Below the pieces are notes generated by a model. It had not been told where the DNA came from. It ran no database searches and saw only the letters and a list, made by a program, of their open reading frames with translations. A stretch of 64,000 nt of DNA, from contig NZ_CP113060.1 of NCBI RefSeq assembly GCF_026625725.1, positions 2,610,001 through 2,674,000 on the forward strand, given 5' to 3'. Position numbers and translations under genes: made by a program. This DNA is from Pseudomonas sp. SL4(2022). GTDB lineage: Bacteria; Pseudomonadota; Gammaproteobacteria; Pseudomonadales; Pseudomonadaceae. Positions 20,059 to 34,482 of this stretch are shown piece by piece; positions within the stretch are counted from its first letter, which is position 1, and each line of letters begins with the position of its first letter.

Positions 20059-21521
20059 TGCCCATGCCGCTTAATCAGCTGTTGCCGGAAGCCGCCAGCT
20101 CAACCCTGATTCGCGAATTGACCCTGGACAGCCGCAAGGTGCGTCCGGGTGACCTGTTTCTGGCTGTGCCGGGCACCCAGCAAGATGGTCGCGTGCACAT
20201 TGCCGATGCCGTTGCCCGCGGCGCGGCCGCTGTAGCCTACGAGGTGGAGGGCGCTGCCGTGATGACCGCGCACAGTGCGGAGCTGGTTGCGCTCAAAGGT
20301 CTGGCCAGTCAGTTGTCGGCGATTGCCGGGCGCTTCTATGGCGAGCCAAGCCGTGGCCTGCACCTGATCGGTATTACCGGCACCAACGGCAAGACCAGCG
20401 TCAGCCAATTGCTGGCCCAGGCGCTGGACCTGCTTGGCGAGCGCTGCGGTATCGTCGGCACCCTCGGCAATGGTTTCTACGGCGCGCTCGAGCAGGGCCG
20501 TCATACCACACCTGACCCGATTGGCGTGCAGGCCACCCTGGCTGACATGAAGAACGCCGGTGCTCGCGCCGTGGCCATGGAAGTCTCGTCACACGGCCTG
20601 CATCAGGGACGAGTGGCTGCCCTGGCGTTTGATGTGGCGGTGCTGACCAACCTGTCCCGTGATCACCTGGACTATCACGGTTCTATGCAGGCCTACGCCG
20701 ATGCGAAAGCCACGCTCTTCGCCTGGTCGGACCTGCGTTGCCGGGTGCTCAACCTGGATGATGCCTTTGGTCGTGAACTGGCCGCTGCGGAGCACGACTC
20801 CCGGCTGATCAGCTACAGCCTGATCGACGCCGACGCCTATCTGTATTGCCGCGATGCGCAGTTTGACGAGCAGGGTGTGCGCGCCACGCTGGTCACCCCG
20901 CGCGGTGAAGGCAGCCTGCGCAGCTCGCTGCTCGGGCGCTTCAACCTGAGCAACCTGCTGGCGGTGGTTGGTGCGCTGCTCGGCCTGGATTACCCGCTGG
21001 ATGAAATCCTCAAAGTGCTGCCGCAGCTGCAGGGCCCTATTGGCCGTATGCAGCGCCTGGGCGGTGGCAAGCTGCCTTTGGTCGTTGTGGATTATGCGCA
21101 CACGCCAGATGCGCTGGAAAAAGTCCTCGAAGCCCTGCGCCCGCATGTCAAAGGCCGCCTGCTGTGCCTGTTCGGCTGTGGTGGCGACCGTGACAACGGT
21201 AAGCGCCCGCTGATGGCAGCGGTGGTCGAGCGCCTCGCTGATGCGGTACTGGTCACCGATGACAACCCACGCACCGAAGCCCCTGCACAGATCTTCAAAG
21301 ACATTCGCGCCGGTTTCGCCACACCTGAGGCCGTGCAGTTCGTCCATGGCCGTGGTCAGGCGATTGCTCAGCTAATCGCCAGCGCGTCTGCCGATGATGT
21401 GCTGGTGATGGCCGGTAAGGGGCATGAGGACTATCAGGAAATCAACGGCGTGCGTCAGCCATTCTCCGATCTGGTCGAAGCAGCCAACGCGTTGGCTGCA
21501 TGGGAGGTGGCGCATGCTTAA
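20058..21521 (+). CDS. murE: UDP-MurNAc-tripeptide synthetase MurE (meso-DAP adding)
   Basis: A 487-residue Mur ligase. It adds meso-diaminopimelate to UDP-MurNAc-L-Ala-D-Glu. The ATP loop ITGTNGKTSVSQ lies near residue 112, EVSSHGLHQGRV near 175, and DNPR at 402-405 is the signature that selects meso-DAP rather than lysine. The carbamylated-lysine segment is DYHGSMQAYADAKATLF. It is cytoplasmic and overlaps ftsI by one base and murF by eight. Confidence 0.97.
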
Positions 21522-22884
21522 GGCGCTGCGGTTGAGCGAAGTGGTGGGGCCACTGAGCGCCCGAGTGATCGGGGGCGATGTGGTGTTCAGCGCCGTCAGC
21601 AGCGACAGCCGCGCCATTCAGCCAGGCCAGCTGTTTGTCGCCCTGGCCGGCCCGCGCTTTGATGGCCACGACTACCTGGCTGAAGTCGCCGGCAAAGGTG
21701 CAGTGGCGGCGCTGGTTGAGCGTGAAGTGGCGGATGCGCCGCTGCCGCAACTGTTGGTCGCCGATACCCGTGTGGCCCTGGGGCAGTTGGGCGCGCTGAA
21801 TCGTCAGGCGTTCACTGCGCCGGTGGTCGCCATCACCGGTTCCAGCGGCAAGACCACCGTCAAGGAAATGCTCGCCAGCATCCTGCGCGAAGGCCTGCAA
21901 GGTCTGGTGCTGGCCACCCGTGGCAACCTCAATAACGACCTTGGTGCGCCGCTGACCCTGCTGGAGTTGGCGCCTGAGCATGTCGCCGGTGTCATCGAAC
22001 TGGGTGCCAACCATGTCGGCGAGATTGCTTACACCGTCAGCCTGACCAAGCCCCAGGTGGCCGTGCTGAATAACGCCGGCACTGCGCATGTGGGTGAGTT
22101 TGGCGGCCCAGAGAAAATTGTTGAAGCCAAGGGCGAGATACTCGAAGGCTTGAGCGACAGCGGTGTGGCCGTGCTCAACCTTGATGACCGGGCCTTTACC
22201 ATCTGGCAGCAGCGCGCCAAAGGTCGCCGCGTCAGCAGTTTCGCCCTGGTTAATCCGGCGGCTGACGTTTACGCCAGCGAGCTGGCCCGCGATGCTCGTG
22301 GCTGCTCGGCGTTTACCCTGCATTGCGCCAGCGGTCAGGCCCGCATCCAGCTCAATCTGCTTGGTGAGCACAATGTGGCCAACGCCCTGGCCGCGGCTGC
22401 TGCCGCTCTGGCGCTGGGGGTTGCGCCTGTGGCAATCAAGGCCGGCCTGGAAAACCTGCAACCGGTCAAGGGTCGCGCCGTTGCGCAGATTGCACCGAGT
22501 GGCCTGCGCGTGATCGACGACAGCTACAACGCCAACCCGACTTCGGTCTGCGCCGCCATCGATATCCTCGCCGGTTTCCCCGGCCGCCGCGTGCTGGTGT
22601 TGGGTGACATTGGCGAGCTGGGTGCGTGGGCCGAGCAGGGCCATCGCCAGGTCGGCAGCTATGCGCTGGGTAAGGTCGATGCGGTGTATGCCGTTGGCCC
22701 GCTGATGGCGTTTGCCATTGAAGAATTCGGCACAGATGGCCGGCATTTTGCCGACCAGGCCAGCCTGATTGCGGCGCTGCAGAGCGAGCAGGGCGACACC
22801 ACTGTTCTTATTAAAGGTTCACGCAGCGCCGCGATGGAAAACGTCGTGGCGGCACTGTGTGGCACGTCTGGGGAGGTTCACTAA
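21514..22884 (+). CDS. murF: UDP-MurNAc-pentapeptide synthetase MurF
   Basis: A 456-residue Mur ligase that attaches D-Ala-D-Ala to the tripeptide. The ATP loop is [14 protein letters not shown] near residue 110; [27 protein letters not shown] and [16 protein letters not shown] are MurF-specific. The start is ATG 21514 ([10 protein letters not shown]), inside the end of murE; a longer frame from 21424 is not supported. It ends one base into mraY. Confidence 0.97.
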   Translation: MLKALRLSEVVGPLSARVIGGDVVFSAVSSDSRAIQPGQLFVALAGPRFDGHDYLAEVAGKGAVAALVEREVADAPLPQLLVADTRVALGQLGALNRQAFTAPVVAITGSSGKTTVKEMLASILREGLQGLVLATRGNLNNDLGAPLTLLELAPEHVAGVIELGANHVGEIAYTVSLTKPQVAVLNNAGTAHVGEFGGPEKIVEAKGEILEGLSDSGVAVLNLDDRAFTIWQQRAKGRRVSSFALVNPAADVYASELARDARGCSAFTLHCASGQARIQLNLLGEHNVANALAAAAAALALGVAPVAIKAGLENLQPVKGRAVAQIAPSGLRVIDDSYNANPTSVCAAIDILAGFPGRRVLVLGDIGELGAWAEQGHRQVGSYALGKVDAVYAVGPLMAFAIEEFGTDGRHFADQASLIAALQSEQGDTTVLIKGSRSAAMENVVAALCGTSGEVH

Positions 22885-23966
22885 TGCTGCTGCTGCTGGC
22901 GGAATACCTGCAACAGTTCCACAAGGGTTTCGCAGTGTTCCAGTACCTGACACTGCGCGGCATTCTCGGCGTGCTCACGGCGCTGGCCTTGTCGCTGTGG
23001 CTCGGTCCATGGATGATCCGCACCCTGCAGATTCGCCAGATCGGCCAGGCGGTGCGCAATGACGGCCCACAGTCGCATCTGTCGAAGAAGGGCACGCCAA
23101 CCATGGGGGGGGCGCTGATTCTGTCGGCCATTGCTTTCAGCACCCTGCTCTGGGCTGACCTGTCCAACCGCTATGTGTGGGTCGTGCTGGCCGTCACCCT
23201 GCTGTTTGGTGCCATTGGCTGGGTCGACGATTATCGCAAGGTGATCGAAAAGAACTCGCGGGGCCTGCCGAGTCGTTGGAAGTACTTCTGGCAGTCGGTG
23301 TTCGGTCTGGGGGCGGCCCTGTTCCTTTATATGACTGCGCAAAGCCCGGTGGAAACCACCCTGATCCTGCCGATGATCAAGGATTTCGGTCTGGAGCTGG
23401 GCCTGGGCTTCGTGGTCCTGACCTACTTCGTGATCGTCGGGTCGAGCAACGCTGTCAACCTCACTGACGGCCTCGACGGCCTGGCCATTCTGCCTACCGT
23501 GATGGTCGGCGGCGCGCTGGGGATTTTCTGCTACCTGTCGGGCAACGTGAAGTTCGCCGAATACCTGTTTATTCCCTACGTGCCGGGTGCAGGTGAACTG
23601 ATCGTGTTCTGCGCCGCCCTGGTCGGCGCTGGTCTTGGCTTCCTCTGGTTCAACACCTACCCGGCGCAAGTGTTTATGGGCGACGTTGGCGCGCTCGCTC
23701 TGGGCGCGGCACTGGGCACCATCGCGGTGATCGTCCGTCAGGAAGTGGTGCTGTTCATCATGGGCGGCATCTTCGTGGTGGAAACCCTGTCGGTGATCAT
23801 CCAGGTCGCCAGCTTCAAACTGACCGGCAAGCGCGTGTTCCGCATGGCGCCGATCCATCACCATTTTGAACTGAAAGGCTGGCCCGAGCCGCGCGTGATC
23901 GTGCGTTTCTGGATCATCACCGTGATTCTGGTGCTGATCGGCCTTGCCACCCTGAAGCTGCGTTGA
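22884..23966 (+). CDS. mraY: phospho-MurNAc-pentapeptide transferase MraY
   Basis: A 360-residue integral membrane enzyme with ten expected helices that makes lipid I from UDP-MurNAc-pentapeptide and undecaprenyl phosphate. Conserved loops include [21 protein letters not shown] (Asp pair), [15 protein letters not shown] and [13 protein letters not shown]. The start ATG 22884 overlaps the murF stop (TAATG). Confidence 0.97.
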   Translation: MLLLLAEYLQQFHKGFAVFQYLTLRGILGVLTALALSLWLGPWMIRTLQIRQIGQAVRNDGPQSHLSKKGTPTMGGALILSAIAFSTLLWADLSNRYVWVVLAVTLLFGAIGWVDDYRKVIEKNSRGLPSRWKYFWQSVFGLGAALFLYMTAQSPVETTLILPMIKDFGLELGLGFVVLTYFVIVGSSNAVNLTDGLDGLAILPTVMVGGALGIFCYLSGNVKFAEYLFIPYVPGAGELIVFCAALVGAGLGFLWFNTYPAQVFMGDVGALALGAALGTIAVIVRQEVVLFIMGGIFVVETLSVIIQVASFKLTGKRVFRMAPIHHHFELKGWPEPRVIVRFWIITVILVLIGLATLKLR

Positions 23967-23973
23967 GGAAAGC

Positions 23974-25320
23974 ATGAGCCTGATTGCGTCTGACCACTTC
24001 CGCATCGTTGTCGGCCTCGGCAAAAGCGGCATGTCCCTGGTGCGTTTCCTCGCCCGCCAGGGGTTGCCGTTTGCCGTGGTTGATACCCGTGCCAATCCGC
24101 CGGAGCTCGCCACCTTGCGTGAGCAGTTCCCGCAGGTGGAAGTGCGTTGTGGCGAACTGGATGTGGAATTCCTCTGCCGCGCCAACGAGCTGTTGGTCAG
24201 CCCGGGTCTGGCCATTGCCACTCCGGCGCTGCAGGCAGCGGCGGCGCGTGGAGTCAAGCTGTCGGGTGATATCGACCTGTTCGCCCGCTATGCCCAGGCG
24301 CCGATCGTGGCGATTACCGGCTCCAACGCCAAAAGCACCGTGACCACCCTGGTCGGTGAGATGGCCGCAGCGGCCGGCAAGAAGGTCGCTGTCGGGGGCA
24401 ATCTCGGTACGCCAGCGCTGGATCTGCTCAGTGACGACATCGAACTGTATGTCATGGAGCTGTCGAGCTTTCAGCTGGAAACCACTGACCAGCTCAACGC
24501 CGAAGTGGCGACCTGCCTGAATATCAGCGAAGACCATATGGATCGCTACGCCGATCTGCCGGCCTATCACCTGGCCAAACACCGCATCTTCCGTGGCGCA
24601 CGGCAGGTGGTGGTGAACCGCGATGACGCGCTGTCGCGTCCGTTGGTGGCTGATCAACTGCCGTGCTGGTACTTCGGCTTGGGCAAGCCGGACTTCAAGC
24701 GTTTCGGCCTGCTGGAAGAAAACGGCGAGAAATCTCTGGCCTACCAGTTCGCTGCGTTGCTGCCGGTGCGTGAGCTGAAAATTCGCGGCGCGCACAACCA
24801 GTCCAACGCCCTGGCTGCTTTGGCACTGGGCCATGCTGTAGGCCTGCCGTTCGAGCCGATGTTGGCCACCCTCAAGCAGTTCGCTGGCCTGCCGCATCGC
24901 TGCCAGTGGGTTGGCGAGCGCAAAGCCGTGAGTTACTACGATGACTCCAAAGCCACCAACGTCGGCGCTGCCCTGGCAGCCATCGAAGGCCTGGGCGCGG
25001 ATATCAGCGGCAAGCTGGTGCTGATCGCCGGTGGTGATGGCAAGGGCGCGGACTTTTCGGCGCTGAAAACGCCAGTCGGCAAGTTCTGCCGCGCCGTGGT
25101 ACTGCTCGGTCGCGACGCCGAGCTGCTGGCTGACGCGCTGGGCGCCGCCGCGCCGCTGATCCGGGTCAACACCTTGGAAGAAGCTGTGCAGCGTGCTGCA
25201 GAGCTGGCTGAGGCGGGCGATGCCGTGCTGCTGTCACCGGCCTGCGCCAGCCTGGACATGTTCAAAAATTTCGAAGAGCGCGGGCGTCTGTTCGCCCAGG
25301 CTGTGGAGGGCTTGCAATGA
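23974..25320 (+). CDS. murD: UDP-MurNAc-L-alanine:D-glutamate ligase MurD
   Basis: A 448-residue Mur ligase. VGLGKSGMSLVRFL forms the N-terminal nucleotide-sugar domain and ITGSNAKSTVTTLVGEMA the ATP loop. NISEDHMDRYADLPAYHLAK includes the lysine that is carbamylated in the family, and YDDSKATNVGAALAAIEGL begins the C-terminal domain. SNAKST in place of the common GTNGKST is usual in Pseudomonas MurD. It lies seven bases after mraY and overlaps ftsW by four. Confidence 0.97.
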   Translation: MSLIASDHFRIVVGLGKSGMSLVRFLARQGLPFAVVDTRANPPELATLREQFPQVEVRCGELDVEFLCRANELLVSPGLAIATPALQAAAARGVKLSGDIDLFARYAQAPIVAITGSNAKSTVTTLVGEMAAAAGKKVAVGGNLGTPALDLLSDDIELYVMELSSFQLETTDQLNAEVATCLNISEDHMDRYADLPAYHLAKHRIFRGARQVVVNRDDALSRPLVADQLPCWYFGLGKPDFKRFGLLEENGEKSLAYQFAALLPVRELKIRGAHNQSNALAALALGHAVGLPFEPMLATLKQFAGLPHRCQWVGERKAVSYYDDSKATNVGAALAAIEGLGADISGKLVLIAGGDGKGADFSALKTPVGKFCRAVVLLGRDAELLADALGAAAPLIRVNTLEEAVQRAAELAEAGDAVLLSPACASLDMFKNFEERGRLFAQAVEGLQ

Positions 25321-26546
25321 TGCTGGCCCGCCTGCTCGCCGCCCCTTCACCGCTGCATACCCGTCGTGGGATCGACATTGATTTCCCGCTGCTGGCTGGC
25401 TGCCTGGCACTGCTGGGGTTAGGCCTGGTGATGATTGCTTCGGCGTCCTCGGAAGTGGCGGCGGCGCAGTCGGGCAACCCGCTGTACCACATGATTCGTC
25501 ACCTGGTTTATCTCGCCATTGGCACCGGTGCTGCGTTGACAACCCTGCTGGTGCCGATGGCACTGTGGCAACGTTACAGTGGCACGCTGCTGCTGGTGGC
25601 TGTGCTGCTGCTGATTCTGGTGTTGCTGCCGGGTATTGGCCGTGAGGTTAACGGGGCCAAGCGCTGGATCGGCTTTGGCATCTTCAACCTGCAGCCGTCC
25701 GAGCTGGCCAAGCTATTCAGCGTGATGTTTATCGCCGCCTACCTGGTGCGTCGTCAGGAAGAAGTGCGCGAGAAGCTCACTGGCTTTATCAAACCGATGC
25801 TGGTGCTGGGCCCGATTGCTGCGCTGCTGTTGGCCGAGCCGGACTTCGGCGCCACCGTGGTACTGGTGGGCGCGGCCATCGCCATGCTGTTCCTCGGTGG
25901 GGTCAACCTGCTGCGCTTTATTCCGCTGGCGGCCTGCGTACTGGGCCTTGGCGTGTTAGTGATGACCAGTCAGGCCTATCGCCTGGAGCGCCTGACTAAC
26001 TTTGTCGACCCCTGGGCTGACCAGTACGGCGCCGGTTATCAGTTGAGCCAGGCGCTGATTGCCTTCGGCCGGGGTGAATGGTTTGGCGTCGGCCTGGGCA
26101 ACAGCGTGCAGAAGCAGTTCTACCTGCCGGAAGCGCATACCGACTTCGTGTTTGCCGTGCTGGCCGAAGAGCTGGGCATGGTCGGTGCACTGATCACCGT
26201 TGCCCTGTTTGTCTTCGTCAGCGTGCGCGCCCTGTATATAGGGCTATGGGCGGAGAAGGCTAAGCAGTTTTTTTCGGCCTATGTGGCCTACGGTCTGGCG
26301 TTTCTGTGGATTGGCCAGGTACTGATCAATATCGGGGTGAACATCGGCCTGCTGCCGACCAAAGGTCTGACGCTGCCATTTCTCAGCTACGGCGGCAGCT
26401 CGCTGGTGATCTGCTGCGTCAGCCTGGCGCTGTTGCTGCGCATCGAATGGGAGCGTCGCACCCAACTGGGCAGCGAGGATGTCGATTTCAGCGAAGCCGA
26501 TTTCTTCGACGGCCAGCCTGCTGAGGAGGTTCGCCATGCGCGGTAA
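25317..26546 (+). CDS. ftsW: septal peptidoglycan glycosyltransferase FtsW
   Basis: A 409-residue SEDS-family polymerase with ten expected membrane helices. GREVNGAKRWIGFGIFNLQPSELAK, EPDFGATVV with the catalytic Asp, and the C-terminal GVNIGLLPTKGLTLPFLSYGGSS are diagnostic. FtsW polymerises lipid II at the septum together with FtsI. It overlaps murD by four bases and murG by eleven. Confidence 0.97.
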   Translation: MMLARLLAAPSPLHTRRGIDIDFPLLAGCLALLGLGLVMIASASSEVAAAQSGNPLYHMIRHLVYLAIGTGAALTTLLVPMALWQRYSGTLLLVAVLLLILVLLPGIGREVNGAKRWIGFGIFNLQPSELAKLFSVMFIAAYLVRRQEEVREKLTGFIKPMLVLGPIAALLLAEPDFGATVVLVGAAIAMLFLGGVNLLRFIPLAACVLGLGVLVMTSQAYRLERLTNFVDPWADQYGAGYQLSQALIAFGRGEWFGVGLGNSVQKQFYLPEAHTDFVFAVLAEELGMVGALITVALFVFVSVRALYIGLWAEKAKQFFSAYVAYGLAFLWIGQVLINIGVNIGLLPTKGLTLPFLSYGGSSLVICCVSLALLLRIEWERRTQLGSEDVDFSEADFFDGQPAEEVRHAR

Positions 26547-27598
26547 TGTACTGATCATGGCTGGCGGCACTGGCGGGCATGTATTCCCGGCGTTGGCCTG
26601 CGCCCGTGAGTTCAAGGCGCGCGGTTACAGCGTGCACTGGTTGGGCACGCCGCGCGGGATCGAGAATGAGCTGGTGCCGGCGGCTGGTCTGCCGTTGCAC
26701 CTGATAGATGTCACGGGTCTGCGTGGCAAAGGCAAGCTGTCGCTGCTGAAAGCGCCGTTCCAGCTGCTCAAGGCGCTGTTCCAGGCGCGCAAAGTAATGC
26801 GCGAGCTGCAGCCGGTGTGCGTGTTGGGCATGGGCGGCTATGTCACGGGGCCTGGCGGCCTGGCCGCGCGCCTGAGCGGCGCGCCGCTGATCATCCACGA
26901 GCAGAACGCTGTGGCCGGTACGGCCAACCGCAGCCTGGTGCCATTCGCCAGCCGCGTCTGCGAAGCCTTCCCGAATACCTTCGGCAATAGCGACAAACGC
27001 CGCACCACTGGCAACCCGGTGCGCGAAGAGCTGTTCCTGGAAACCCCGCGTGATTCGCTGCGCAACCGCCAGCCACGTTTGCTGGTGCTGGGCGGCAGCC
27101 TGGGCGCCGAACCGCTGAATAAATTGCTGCCCGAAGCCCTGGCGCTGGTGGCCGCCGAGCTGCGCCCTGAGGTGTTCCATCAGGCCGGTAAACAACATGA
27201 TGGCGTGACCGCTGAACGCTATCGCGCCGTTGGCGTCGAAGCGCAGGTCGCACCGTTTATCAAGGACATGGCGCGGGCCTATGCCTGGGCCGATCTGGTG
27301 GTGTGCCGGTCCGGCGCGCTGACCGTCAGCGAGCTGGCCGCCGCCGGCCTGCCAGCGTTCCTGCTGCCGCTGCCGCATGCCATTGACGATCACCAGACCC
27401 GCAATGCCGATTATCTGGCCAGTGCCGGCGCTGCCGTGCTGCTGCCACAACGTTCCACTGACGCCGCCAAGCTGGCTGCGCAGCTGACCGAGGTTTTGAT
27501 GCACCCCGAACAACTCACTCACATGGCGCAGACGGCTCGTCGCCTGGCCAAGCCCGATGCAACCTGCACCGTCGTCGATATCTGCCTGGAGGTGGCCC

Positions 27599-27606
<8 letters not shown>
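26536..27606 (+). CDS. murG: lipid II synthase MurG
   Basis: A 356-residue GT-B glycosyltransferase that adds GlcNAc to lipid I on the cytoplasmic membrane face. Motifs are [14 protein letters not shown] (N-terminal G-loop), [26 protein letters not shown], and [27 protein letters not shown], which binds UDP-GlcNAc. The start is ATG 26536 behind GAGGAGG; the longer frame to 26479 lies within ftsW coding sequence. It ends eight bases into murC. Confidence 0.97.
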
Positions 27607-29997
<2,391 letters not shown>

Positions 29998-30000
29998 GTC

Positions 30001-30876
30001 ATGACGGCCACCTTGCGTCACCAGCCAGGTTCGAACCGCGCCCCCGTGCGCGGTAAGCCTGCGCAGCGCGGCGCCAGCCGTTTGGTGGCCAAGGAGCCGA
30101 TCAGCCTGCGGATGAACCTGCCGAAGGCACGCTTCACGGGCATGGGCGGTTGGCTGAAGCGTCTGACTTGGCCGCTGTTGCTGCTCGGTCTGGGCTATGG
30201 CACCTACGAGTTGTCATTGCGCGCGCTGCCCTATGCCGATCAGCCGATTGCGCGAATCAGCGTCGAGGGCGACCTCAGCTACGTCAATCAGCAGGCCGTG
30301 CAGCAGCGGATTGCGCCCTATGCCAGTGCCAGCTTCTTCAAGGTGGACCTGCTCAGCCTGCGTCGCGAACTGGAACTGATGCCGTGGATTGCCAGCGCCC
30401 AGGTGCGTCGCGTATGGCCGGATCAGTTGGTGGTGCGTTTGGAAGAGCAGCTGCCGATTGCCCGCTGGGGCGATGAGGCACTGCTGAACAATCAGGGTGA
30501 AGCGTTTGCCCCGCAGGAAGTCAGCAATTATCAGCACCTGCCGCAGCTGTACGGTCCGCGCCGTGCCCAGCAGCAGGTGATGCAGCAATACCAGGTGCTC
30601 AGCCAGATGCTGCGGCCCATGGGATTTTCCGTGGCGCGGCTGGAGTTGCGTGAGCGCGGCAGCTGGTTTCTCTCCACCGGGCAGGGCATCGAGCTGCTGC
30701 TGGGGCGTGACCATCTGGTGGAAAAAATGCGCCGCTTCTCGGCCATCTACAACAAGGCCTTGAAAGAGCAACAAACGAATATCGCGCGTATCGATCTGCG
30801 CTATGCCAACGGCCTGGCCGTGGCGTGGCGTGAGCCGGTAGCGCCCGCAGCGGCACCCACCGCTGTCGTGCAGTGA
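30001..30876 (+). CDS. ftsQ: cell division protein FtsQ
   Basis: A 291-residue bitopic protein with a basic cytoplasmic tail (about 1-52) and a membrane helix near residues 53-70. The periplasmic POTRA domain begins [21 protein letters not shown], and the beta domain has [24 protein letters not shown]. FtsQ forms FtsQLB and links early and late division proteins. ftsA begins 20 bases downstream behind a good ribosome binding site. Confidence 0.95.
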   Translation: MTATLRHQPGSNRAPVRGKPAQRGASRLVAKEPISLRMNLPKARFTGMGGWLKRLTWPLLLLGLGYGTYELSLRALPYADQPIARISVEGDLSYVNQQAVQQRIAPYASASFFKVDLLSLRRELELMPWIASAQVRRVWPDQLVVRLEEQLPIARWGDEALLNNQGEAFAPQEVSNYQHLPQLYGPRRAQQQVMQQYQVLSQMLRPMGFSVARLELRERGSWFLSTGQGIELLLGRDHLVEKMRRFSAIYNKALKEQQTNIARIDLRYANGLAVAWREPVAPAAAPTAVVQ

Positions 30877-30896
30877 ATCAGGAGAAGACAAGAGCC

Positions 30897-32144
30897 ATGG
30901 CAAACGTGCAGAGCGGCAAGATGATCGTCGGCCTCGACATTGGCACCTCCAAGGTAGTGGCGTTGGTAGGTGAGGTGAATGCAGACGGCCAACTGGAAAT
31001 CGTCGGCATCGGCACCCATCCGTCGCGCGGCCTGAAAAAGGGCGTGGTGGTGAATATCGAATCTACCGTGCAGTCGATCCAGCGCGCCGTGGAGGAAGCC
31101 CAGCTGATGGCCGGTTGCCGTATCCACTCGGCCTTCGTCGGCGTGGCTGGCAACCATATACGCAGTCTCAATAGCCATGGCATCGTCGCCATCCGTGATC
31201 GTGAAGTCAGCCCGGCGGATCTAGAACGCGTACTCGACGCCGCTCAGGCCGTGGCCATTCCTGCCGATCAGCGCGTGCTGCACACCTTGCCGCAGGACTA
31301 CGTGATCGATAACCAGGAAGGCGTGCGTGAGCCGCTGGGCATGTCTGGTGTGCGCCTGGAAGCCAAGGTGCACGTAGTTACCTGTGCCGTAAATGCCGCG
31401 CAGAACATCGAGAAGTGCGTGCGCCGTTGCGGTCTGGAAGTCGACGACATCATTCTTGAGCAGCTGGCCTCCGCTTATGCAGTGCTGACCGACGACGAGA
31501 AAGAGCTGGGCGTGTGCCTGGTGGACATCGGTGGTGGAACCACTGACATCTGTATCTTCACCGAAGGTGCGATTCGTCACACTGCGGTGATCCCGATTGC
31601 CGGTGACCAGGTGACCAACGACATCGCCATGGCCCTGCGTACGCCGACCCAGTACGCTGAAGAAATCAAGATTCGCTATGCCTGCGCGCTGGCCAAACTG
31701 GCCGGAGCCGGTGAAACCATCAAGGTGCCAAGCGTCGGTGATCGCCCGCCGCGTGACCTGTCGCGTCAGTCCCTGGCCGAAGTGGTCGAGCCGCGCTACG
31801 ACGAGCTGTTCACCCTGATTCAGGCGGAACTGCGCCGCAGCGGCTACGAGGACCTGATCCCCGCCGGGATCGTCCTCACCGGTGGTACCGCGAAGATGGA
31901 AGGCGCCGTCGAGCTGGCCGAAGAGATTTTTCATATGCCGGTGCGTCTGGGCGTGCCCCAGGGTGTCAAAGGATTGGCCGATGTGGTGCGTAACCCCATC
32001 TATTCCACAGGCGTAGGCCTGCTGCTGTACGGGCTGCAAAAGCAGGCCGACGGTATTTCCATGTCTGCGCTTGGCAGTTACAGCGATGAACCCAAACAAC
32101 CTGTGCTGGAACGGCTGAAACGCTGGGTCCAGGGCAACTTCTGA
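30897..32144 (+). CDS. ftsA: cell division protein FtsA
   Basis: A 415-residue actin-like ATPase that tethers FtsZ to the membrane. IVGLDIGTSKVVALVGEV is phosphate loop 1, VVNIESTVQSIQRAVEEAQ lies in the 1C region, LVDIGGGTTDICIFTEGAI is phosphate loop 2 and VLTGGTAKMEG the adenosine loop. The C-terminal amphipathic helix VLERLKRWVQGNF binds the membrane. The start is ATG 30897 after CAGGAGA, not the frame start at 30873. Confidence 0.97.
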   Translation: MANVQSGKMIVGLDIGTSKVVALVGEVNADGQLEIVGIGTHPSRGLKKGVVVNIESTVQSIQRAVEEAQLMAGCRIHSAFVGVAGNHIRSLNSHGIVAIRDREVSPADLERVLDAAQAVAIPADQRVLHTLPQDYVIDNQEGVREPLGMSGVRLEAKVHVVTCAVNAAQNIEKCVRRCGLEVDDIILEQLASAYAVLTDDEKELGVCLVDIGGGTTDICIFTEGAIRHTAVIPIAGDQVTNDIAMALRTPTQYAEEIKIRYACALAKLAGAGETIKVPSVGDRPPRDLSRQSLAEVVEPRYDELFTLIQAELRRSGYEDLIPAGIVLTGGTAKMEGAVELAEEIFHMPVRLGVPQGVKGLADVVRNPIYSTGVGLLLYGLQKQADGISMSALGSYSDEPKQPVLERLKRWVQGNF

Positions 32145-32189
32145 TTTTGCAGTAGGCGTTACAACTAGAAAGTAAAAAGGAGAGGGAAA

Positions 32190-33377
32190 ATGTTCGAACT
32201 CGTAGACAGCGCTCCACAAAGTGCAGTTATCAAGGTGATCGGCGTGGGCGGTGGCGGCGGCAACGCAGTCAACCACATGGCGAAGAACAACATCGAAGGT
32301 GTGGAGTTCATCTGCGCCAATACCGATGCTCAAGCCCTGAAAAACATCGGCGCGCGCACCGTGCTGCAACTGGGCACTGCGGTGACCAAAGGTCTCGGCG
32401 CTGGCGCCAATCCGGAAGTCGGCCGCCAAGCAGCCATGGAAGACCGCGAGCGCATCGCTGAAGTGCTGCAAGGCACCGATATGGTCTTTATCACCACCGG
32501 TATGGGCGGCGGCACTGGCACCGGTGCTGCGCCCGTCATCGCTCAGGTGGCCAAGGAAATGGGCATCCTCACCGTTGCGGTGGTGACCCGTCCGTTCCCG
32601 TTCGAAGGCAAGAAGCGCATGCTGATTGCTGAAGAAGGTATTCGCGCGCTGTCGGAAAGCGTCGATTCGCTGATCACCATCCCCAACGAAAAATTGCTGA
32701 CCATCCTCGGCAAAGACGCCAGCCTGCTGTCGGCTTTCGCCAAGGCTGACGATGTGCTGGCCGGTGCCGTACGCGGTATCTCCGACATCATCAAGCGTCC
32801 GGGCATGATCAACGTCGACTTCGCCGACGTGAAAACCGTGATGAGCGAAATGGGCATGGCGATGATGGGCACTGGCTGCGCCAGCGGTCCGAACCGTGCA
32901 CGTGAAGCCACCGAAGCGGCAATCCGCAACCCGTTGCTGGAAGACGTCAACCTGCAAGGCGCACGCGGCATCCTGGTGAACATCACCGCCGGTCCTGACC
33001 TGTCCCTGGGTGAGTACTCCGACGTGGGTAACATCATCGAGCAGTTCGCCTCCGAGCACGCCACCGTCAAGGTTGGCACTGTGATCGATCCGGATATGCG
33101 CGATGAGCTGCACGTGACTGTAGTTGCCACGGGTCTGGGCGCGCGTATCGAGAAACCGGTCAAGGTTATCGACAATACTGTGCAAGTTTCTGCCAGCACT
33201 GGCGGTAACGCTGCAGCCCCGGCGCGTGCTGAGCAAAGCGTCAATTACAAGGACTACGAGCGTCCGACCGTTCAGCGTCAAAGCCACGGCGGTGCGGCTA
33301 CTGCGGCCAAGCTGAACCCGCAGGATGACCTGGATTATCTGGACATCCCGGCGTTTCTGCGTCGTCAGGCTGATTGA
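32190..33377 (+). CDS. ftsZ: cell division GTPase FtsZ
   Basis: A 395-residue tubulin homologue that polymerises into the Z-ring. IKVIGVGGGGGNAVNHM lies at residues 10-26, the tubulin signature GGGTGTG at about 106-112, and NVDFADVKTVM contains the catalytic loop aspartates. A variable linker (about 320-375) is followed by the conserved C-terminal peptide DYLDIPAFLRRQAD, which binds FtsA and ZipA. An AAGGAGAGG ribosome binding site precedes ATG 32190. Confidence 0.98.
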   Translation: MFELVDSAPQSAVIKVIGVGGGGGNAVNHMAKNNIEGVEFICANTDAQALKNIGARTVLQLGTAVTKGLGAGANPEVGRQAAMEDRERIAEVLQGTDMVFITTGMGGGTGTGAAPVIAQVAKEMGILTVAVVTRPFPFEGKKRMLIAEEGIRALSESVDSLITIPNEKLLTILGKDASLLSAFAKADDVLAGAVRGISDIIKRPGMINVDFADVKTVMSEMGMAMMGTGCASGPNRAREATEAAIRNPLLEDVNLQGARGILVNITAGPDLSLGEYSDVGNIIEQFASEHATVKVGTVIDPDMRDELHVTVVATGLGARIEKPVKVIDNTVQVSASTGGNAAAPARAEQSVNYKDYERPTVQRQSHGGAATAAKLNPQDDLDYLDIPAFLRRQAD

Positions 33378-33449
33378 TGAAATGTATCAGGAGTATTGGG
33401 GTGATTGGTGTTCAGCAAAGGCCGGTTCTGCTATCATCGCCGGCCATTG

Positions 33450-34401
<952 letters not shown>

Positions 34402-34426
34402 CGCAACACCCTCCTTTTTTACTTTC

Positions 34427-34455
34427 AAAGGCCACCCTCGGGTGGCCTTTTTTTA
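34427..34455. terminator. rho-independent terminator between lpxC and dciA
   Basis: AAAGGCCACCC pairs with GGGTGGCCTTT around a two-base loop and is followed by a T-run. It is usable from both converging genes. Confidence 0.88.
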
Positions 34456-34482
34456 TACCTGAGTATTGGCTTGTCTGAGCGT

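Noticed and set aside
31221..33287. Leftward frame of 688 codons opposite ftsA and ftsZ
   Set aside because: It spans two genuine, fully conserved genes and their gap. Long antisense frames are common in GC-rich DNA with strong third-position bias.
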